This document shows positions 58,999 through 64,000 of a stretch of DNA of 64,000 nucleotides, piece after piece (the first letter of the stretch is position 1; each line of letters begins with the position of its first letter). The notes below the pieces were generated by a model. It saw nothing but the letters and a program-made list of their open reading frames with translations, had not been told where the DNA came from and did no database searches. The DNA is taken from contig CM049306.1 in assembly GCA_026874595.1 (NCBI GenBank), positions 17,505,019-17,569,018 on the forward strand, in the 5' to 3' direction. This DNA comes from Sipunculus nudus. Taxonomy: Eukaryota; Annelida; Sipuncula; Golfingiida; Sipunculidae. A program made the position numbers and the translations under genes.

Positions 58999-60698
58999 CT
59001 AGACATTTCTTGGCACCGCAGGTACCAGAGTATCCCCAGACATAGTAGGCCCCCCCCCTTTAAGAATAGGCCCCCATTTTTAGCAGCATATACTGACACT
59101 TGGCAAGCAATTATTGTTTCTTCCATCTATCAATCCACAATCTTTTTGAAGATGTTGGTCCTGTGACCTTGACCTTTGACCTCATGACCCCAAAATCAAT
59201 TCGGGTCTTGCTTTTCCAATGGGACATATACAAGTCAAGTTTGAAATCTATACATCAATAAAAGCAGGAATTATCATCCAGAAACTAATTTTTGGACAGA
59301 TTGCTCCTGTGACCTTCACCTTTGACCTCAAAATTGATAGGGTTCTTCCTCTCTTGGCAGGTGAACTATATGTGCAAGATGAAAGATCTGAGATGAAATG
59401 TTTGGCTGAAAATGCATCTACATCTTCTTAAATTGTGTCCTGTGACCTTGACCTTTGACCTCATGACCCCAAAATCAATTTGGGTCTTGCTTTTTCAATG
59501 GGACATATACAAGTCAAGTTTGAAATCCATACATCAATAAAAGCAGGAATTATCATCCAGAAACTAATTTTTGGACAGATGGCTCCTGTGACCTTCACCT
59601 TTGACCTTGTGACCTCAAAATTGATAGGGGTCTTCCACTCTTGGCAGGTGAACTATATGTGCAAGATGAAAGATCTGAGATGAATTATTTGGCTGAAAAT
59701 GCATCCACAATCTTTTTAAAGAAGTGTCCTGTGACCTTGACCTTTGACCTCATGACCCCAAAATCAATTGGAGTCTTGCTTTTTCAATGGGACATATATA
59801 AGTCAAGTTTGAAATCAATACATTAATAAAAGCAGGAATTATCATCCAGAAACTAATTTTTTGACAGATAGCTCCTGTGGCCTTGACCTCTGACCTTGTG
59901 ACCCCAACATTGATATGGATCATCCACTATTGGTAAGTGAGCTATATATTCAAGATGGAAGACCTGGGATGAAAGTTTGGCTTAAAATGCATCCACAGTA
60001 TCTTTTAAGATGCGAGTCCAGTGACCTTGACCTTTGACCTCATGACCCTAGAACCTATAGGGTTCTTACTTTAGTGGTGGGCCATACATAAGTCATGTTT
60101 GAAATCCATATGGCTATCAACACTGGAGATATCATAAGAGGTGTGTGGTTTTCACCAAATATGGACACATTAAAGGTCAAGGCCACTCTCATGATAAAGG
60201 TCATGACCCAAATGTAAATAGACCTCATCCCATAACCCATCTCTCTAGATGTGCATAATATAAAAGAAATCTGTCCATTAGTTTTTGACTTATAATGCTT
60301 ACAGTACTGTCAAGAGGCAATTATGGGGGTATTAAAAGGCGTAAAAACAAGAAAAGGATAATGGGTGGCGCCACCAGTTTCCGGTATATCGCAAGGCTAT
60401 CCAAGATCTTCGGTCACCTTGATTTTTGGACCAGTCCATGCAAGCTTACTTGAGATATTTAAGAATTTGTGTTATTTTCAGCAAAAATGGACCTATTCAA
60501 GGTCAAGGTCACTCTCCTAGCATAGGTCATGACCCCATTTTAAATAGGCTTTGTCCCCTTACCTATATCTATACAAATGTAAAGTTTGAAAAAGATCAGA
60601 GAAATATTTTTTGAGTTATCCCGCTCACAAGGTTTTTCTGCGGCGGCGGCGGGACCGTCGTGAAACCATAGTATCCCGACTTTGTCTGGGGATACAAC
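58999..60698 (-). mobile_element. Helentron-like element H4, immediately upstream of SLC35C1
   Basis: The left edge is CTAG plus hairpin GGCACC-GCA-GGTACC and GTATCCCCAGACA. The right edge is TTTGTCTGGGGATACAA. Four tandem core units of 279-290 bp carry TGACCT triplets at 59164, 59443, 59732 and 60022. The same strand sense as SLC35C1, with its hairpin end facing the gene 8 bp from the outermost candidate ATG. Confidence 0.82.
59164..60047 (-). promoter_or_regulatory. four arrays of nuclear-receptor half-sites (AGGTCA)
   Basis: At 59164-59189, 59443-59468, 59732-59757 and 60022-60047 the + strand reads TGACCT-TGACCT-T-TGACCT followed by CA-TGACC. On the minus strand this is AGGTCA-A-AGGTCA (a perfect DR1) next to AGGTCA (DR0, with the TCAAGGTCA extension used by FTZ-F1/ERR-type receptors). 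Whether any receptor binds is unknown. Confidence 0.5.
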
Positions 60699-61557
60699 TG
60701 ATAATTTTACTACAGATGCAAGCCATTGTCATTTGAGTCCCATGACCAGGAATGGTCAATTGAAGTATATTTTGTTATACAGGGTTTTTCAAACTTTTTC
60801 TAGACTTCACATTAAATTTATTTTTTAGGCTTTTACTTTTTTTCTCTTAATAGAAATCATATTTTACACCAATTTCTTTCAGTTCTGAAGAATGATTCTG
60901 GGTATTTTTCAAGTGGGTAGGAAAAGTCATGGAGAATCTTTTTATTAATTCTTTAATTTTTATTGGAATATCCCTTCACATTTTATCCATGTCATCCTAA
61001 GAGATACATATTTTTAAATCCGGCATTTTAAAAACAAAAACAACAGTAAATATGGAGGTCCTCATCTTTCATACCACTCCCCCATTTTTGGTGACCAGGT
61101 GGGGAATCTCCTTCATTTGTCCAAATACCTGGATCAGGCCCTGCTTTAATCTTCAGAACTTTGAATTTAACCTTTCTTAGAAGTACCTTTTACCCTTAAT
61201 TGACTGCAACTGAGAACAAGTCTATCCCCACTCTAATATACCATATTTGTGTTGATCTGATCAGTTAACAGAAATACAAGAAATAGACTTTTCAAATACA
61301 ATTTTTTATAAAATCAATGATAATCAAGAATGACAGCACATACTGCTAATCAATTTTCAAAGAGGAATTCAACCCCTGTTTTAGGCAGACTTATGTCGTG
61401 AACACTTTGCAGTTGCTGACCCAAGATGTACATGTATTATCATCAGGCATTCTGTCACCAAATACTTAAAAAAAACTCTAACATATAAAACAGATGGACT
61501 GCTGCCAGTTTTTGTTTTTATGAGATAAAAGAGAAAGAATAAATATTGTCAATATTA
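60699..61557. other. unassigned AT-rich sequence
   Basis: No ORF, splice-consistent exon or recognised repeat. It would be upstream of SLC35C1. Confidence 0.5.
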
Positions 61558-61735
61558 CAGTAAAACCTCCCCTAACAAAACCCTTGGTTTAGCGACCACC
61601 TTAAAATAATGACCACTCTTTCACCATCCAAATTCTTTTTTGCTCTTTATATCAGACCTTACTTAGACAACCACCTTGACAATGTGATGACTCTATCAAG
61701 GTCCCGTTGGCAGACTTAATTCCGAGGATTCACTG
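61558..61735. mobile_element. 178-bp Tigger/pogo-type MITE with TA duplication
   Basis: CAGTAAAACCTCCCC and CGAGGATTCACTG inverted ends flanked by TA on both sides. Exactly as long as the element at 23479-23656. Inside are GCGACCACC, ATGACCAC and CAACCACC repeats. Confidence 0.83.
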
Positions 61736-62007
61736 TATATAACAGTCATATTGCCATATTCTTCATGTCTGTGAATGCCCCCTTGTGAATACCAATGGGT
61801 TATAAACATGTAACTGGACACCATACAAAATAAAACAAGGCCTACAGGCCTAATGCGAACCTGTGCAAAGTTTGGGAGTATGAATGGAGGTTTATTTTTT
61901 AAATTTAATATTGATCCTTTTAAGTCCTGCATATCTACCTTAGTCATTATGATTTCAGCAAAATGGACATTTCGGACCTGCAAGTTTCAGACTAGGACAT
62001 TTTAAAA

Positions 62008-63005
62008 CTAGAATATGGGTAGTCAACAAGTGACTATGTGTATCCACAGAAATCAGAGTGGGATGGGTGAGGTGAGGCATGGATTAAATGGCAAGGGGAA
62101 TACAGTGAGGTGTGTTGCATATTAGCATGGATGTCTGCAGCTAAAAAGTTAATGTATGTGTTGCCACCTGTCATAAAATCAAGAAAATTGTCCATTTTGT
62201 ATAAACCTGCAAAATGTCTGGGAGATAAGTCAAACCACTTCTGAGATATGATTGATTTTATCCCAAGGCAGATGAAAAGATGGACGCTGTGCACAAGTGG
62301 TTGCAGGTGGCACCACCAGTTTTGCCTATGACTAAGAGCTATGTGAGATCTTTACACATGCAAAATTAAGGCCCAATCAGTAAAACAGTTCCCGAGATAT
62401 GAGCTTGGATGTCTGCAGAGTAAACGTGAATGTAGGTGGCGCCACCTGCCATAAAATCGAGAAAGCTGTCCAGGATGTATAAACCTGCAAAATTTCAGGT
62501 GGATAAGTCAAACCACTGCTGAGATATGAGTTTTGCCTATGATGAAGAGCTATGTGAGATCTATACACATGCAAAATTTTGGCCCAATCGGTCAAACAGT
62601 TCCCGAGATATGAGCTTGGATGTCTGCAGAGTAAATGTGAATGTAGGTGGAGCCACCTGTCATAAAATCAAGATAGCTGTCCAGGATGTATAAACCTGCG
62701 AAATTTCAGGTGGATAAGTCAAACCACTGCTGAGATATGAGTGATATTATCCCAAGGCAGATGAACAGTTGGACGCTGTGCAAAAATGGTTGCAGGTGGC
62801 GCCACCATTTTTAGTGTATGTTATAAAGCTATCAAAGGGCTACATTTGTGCAAAATTTTTAGCCTGATTGGTCAAATGGTTCCCAAGATATGCGGGTTTA
62901 TGTGTGGAAGCAGACACATAAATGGACGCTGGGCAGCAAGGAAAGGTCAGAGGTCAACCAAAAATGAGGGCGCAGCAGTTCACATGTGACCTGATGATAA
63001 ACCTG
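62008..63005 (-). mobile_element. Helentron-like element G2, one end missing
   Basis: The left edge is CTAG plus hairpin GTAGTCA-ACAAG-TGACTAT (62019-62037), the same as G1 with paired substitutions. The core has diverged copies of the 278-bp unit, one with AGGTGGCGCCACCT (62434). The right end fades near 63005 without the GGATACAA terminus, so it is truncated. Confidence 0.75.
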
Positions 63006-63084
63006 ATTCGCTTAAAATGCAAACCAAGTTTTTAGAAACAGTTGAAACATATAGTTCATATAATCTGGGAATTCTGCATCTAAA

Positions 63085-63140
63085 CATTGTGTCTAGACAT
63101 CTAGACGCTGTGTCTAGACATCTAGACACATTGTCTAGAC
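63085..63140. repeat. small repeat of GTCTAGACATCTAGAC
   Basis: Two and a half copies of a roughly 22-bp unit containing palindromic TCTAGA, followed by poly-C-rich sequence. Confidence 0.8.
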
Positions 63141-63539
63141 ACCCCCACCCCCCCAGCCAGGTCAGTTGCCATGGTGATGTCTGGACCCCACCTGTTTGTA
63201 CTGAGTGACCTCTTGACTTGGCTGCTAAAACTCAGCATGAAGTCAAATTTGTTTTCAAATACAGAAAGCCTTTTTTAATTGGCTACAATGCTTTTTAAAA
63301 ACTGTATTTACCCAATCTATTCTTATAAAACTGGCAGAACCCTACCATAGAATAATTCTTGTAAAGTTTAACCCTTTACTGTTTGTATTTGGTTGTCACA
63401 AAACACCCCCCTTACTGTTCAGATTAATTCTAGGTTTCTCACACTTTCAATTTTGACACACTGTACATTAAACCAATCAGCTGAACAGTTTCATCATAAA
63501 TCAGTGTATAAGCTAGAAGAGTTTAAAATTACATTTTCG

Positions 63540-64000
63540 CTAGTAAAAAACACATCAATGTAGGTGGCGCCACCAATACCTCAAAATCAGATATGACATA
63601 TGTGACAAACATTGGTATAAAATTTGGTGATTATAGCTCAGCCATTTCTGAGATTTTAATTTTAGTGTGCTTTTTTGGAAAGATGACTAAGTTCAACCTC
63701 CTGTAACTCGGCCAAAAATCTCCGAACTGGAACCACTCGAACAAACTTGAGAGAGATTGTTCAAGGGATCATTTCTGTGCAATATTGAACAATTTGGCAG
63801 GACAGTTTCAGAGAAGAAGATTTGTAAAGGTTTTTAAGCTTTTTCTCTATAAAATCTAAATTAATGCAGATACCCAATAATAAGCTCCAGGGCACCAAGT
63901 TTCACATGTGACAAATTCTTACATGTAATTCTGGAGCTGCTAGCTCCGACAGTTTCTGACTTACAGCCATGGACGGCGGAAAGCCAGCCCTGGATGGCAG
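63540..64000. repeat. partial repeat related to the GGTGGCGCC elements, cut by the window end
   Basis: Begins near GTAGGTGGCGCCACCAATAC and continues with TATAGCTCAGCCATTTCTGAG and AACTCGGCCAAAAATC blocks like core-repeat text elsewhere. It ends with GGACGGCGGAAAG, which resembles the GC-rich sequence near the end of the other elements. Family assignment is tentative. Confidence 0.45.

Noticed and set aside
58560-59126. A 188-codon open frame on the minus strand as a separate gene
   Set aside because: Its middle is SLC35C1 exon 1. Upstream it runs into element H4 and downstream into intron past the GTATAA donor.

Overview
The window is nuclear DNA of an animal. It is AT-rich, with small exons separated by long introns, canonical GT-AG splice sites and a very high load of short non-autonomous transposons and tandem arrays. 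The two recognisable host genes are animal genes. The repeats, with GGTGGCGCC palindromes, AGGTCA-rich cores and terminal hairpins, look like those of bivalve molluscs. The bivalve assignment is inference from repeat style, not proof. There are no bacterial operons and no CRISPR array, and I did not recognise any RNA gene.

Left third (about 1-31.3 kb, + strand): the 3' part of CFAP99, a coiled-coil cilium/flagellum protein. Seventeen constitutive-looking coding exons (2957-31215) join in frame into 623 residues ending in TGA, with AATAAA about 100 bp later. A further 36-bp in-frame microexon may be spliced in. The start codon lies left of the window. The introns hold a 2.6-kb array of a 22-bp minisatellite, a broken Tigger/pogo transposase on the opposite strand, several MITEs, and a 1.7-kb Helentron-like element made of 278-279 bp repeats.

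Middle (31.3-38.2 kb): tail-to-tail intergenic space. It holds a nested transposon (31704-34437, flanked by TATAT duplications) that contains a second, hairpin-ended repeat, followed by unassigned sequence that may include 3' UTR.

Right half (38.4-59 kb, - strand): a complete six-exon SLC35C1 gene, the Golgi GDP-fucose transporter, of 377 codons (411 if an upstream in-frame ATG is used). Its introns are crowded with Helentron-like and hairpin-ended elements. One Helentron-like element ends only 8 bp upstream of the outermost candidate start codon. From 59 to 64 kb there are only repeats and unassigned DNA.

The two genes are convergent and functionally unrelated (ciliary structure; fucosylation). 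The most interesting signal is in the repeats. Two families with Helitron-like termini, one with a covarying terminal hairpin, carry the same perfect 14-bp palindrome and arrays of AGGTCA nuclear-receptor half-sites (DR0/DR1). These sit throughout the introns of both genes and just upstream of SLC35C1.
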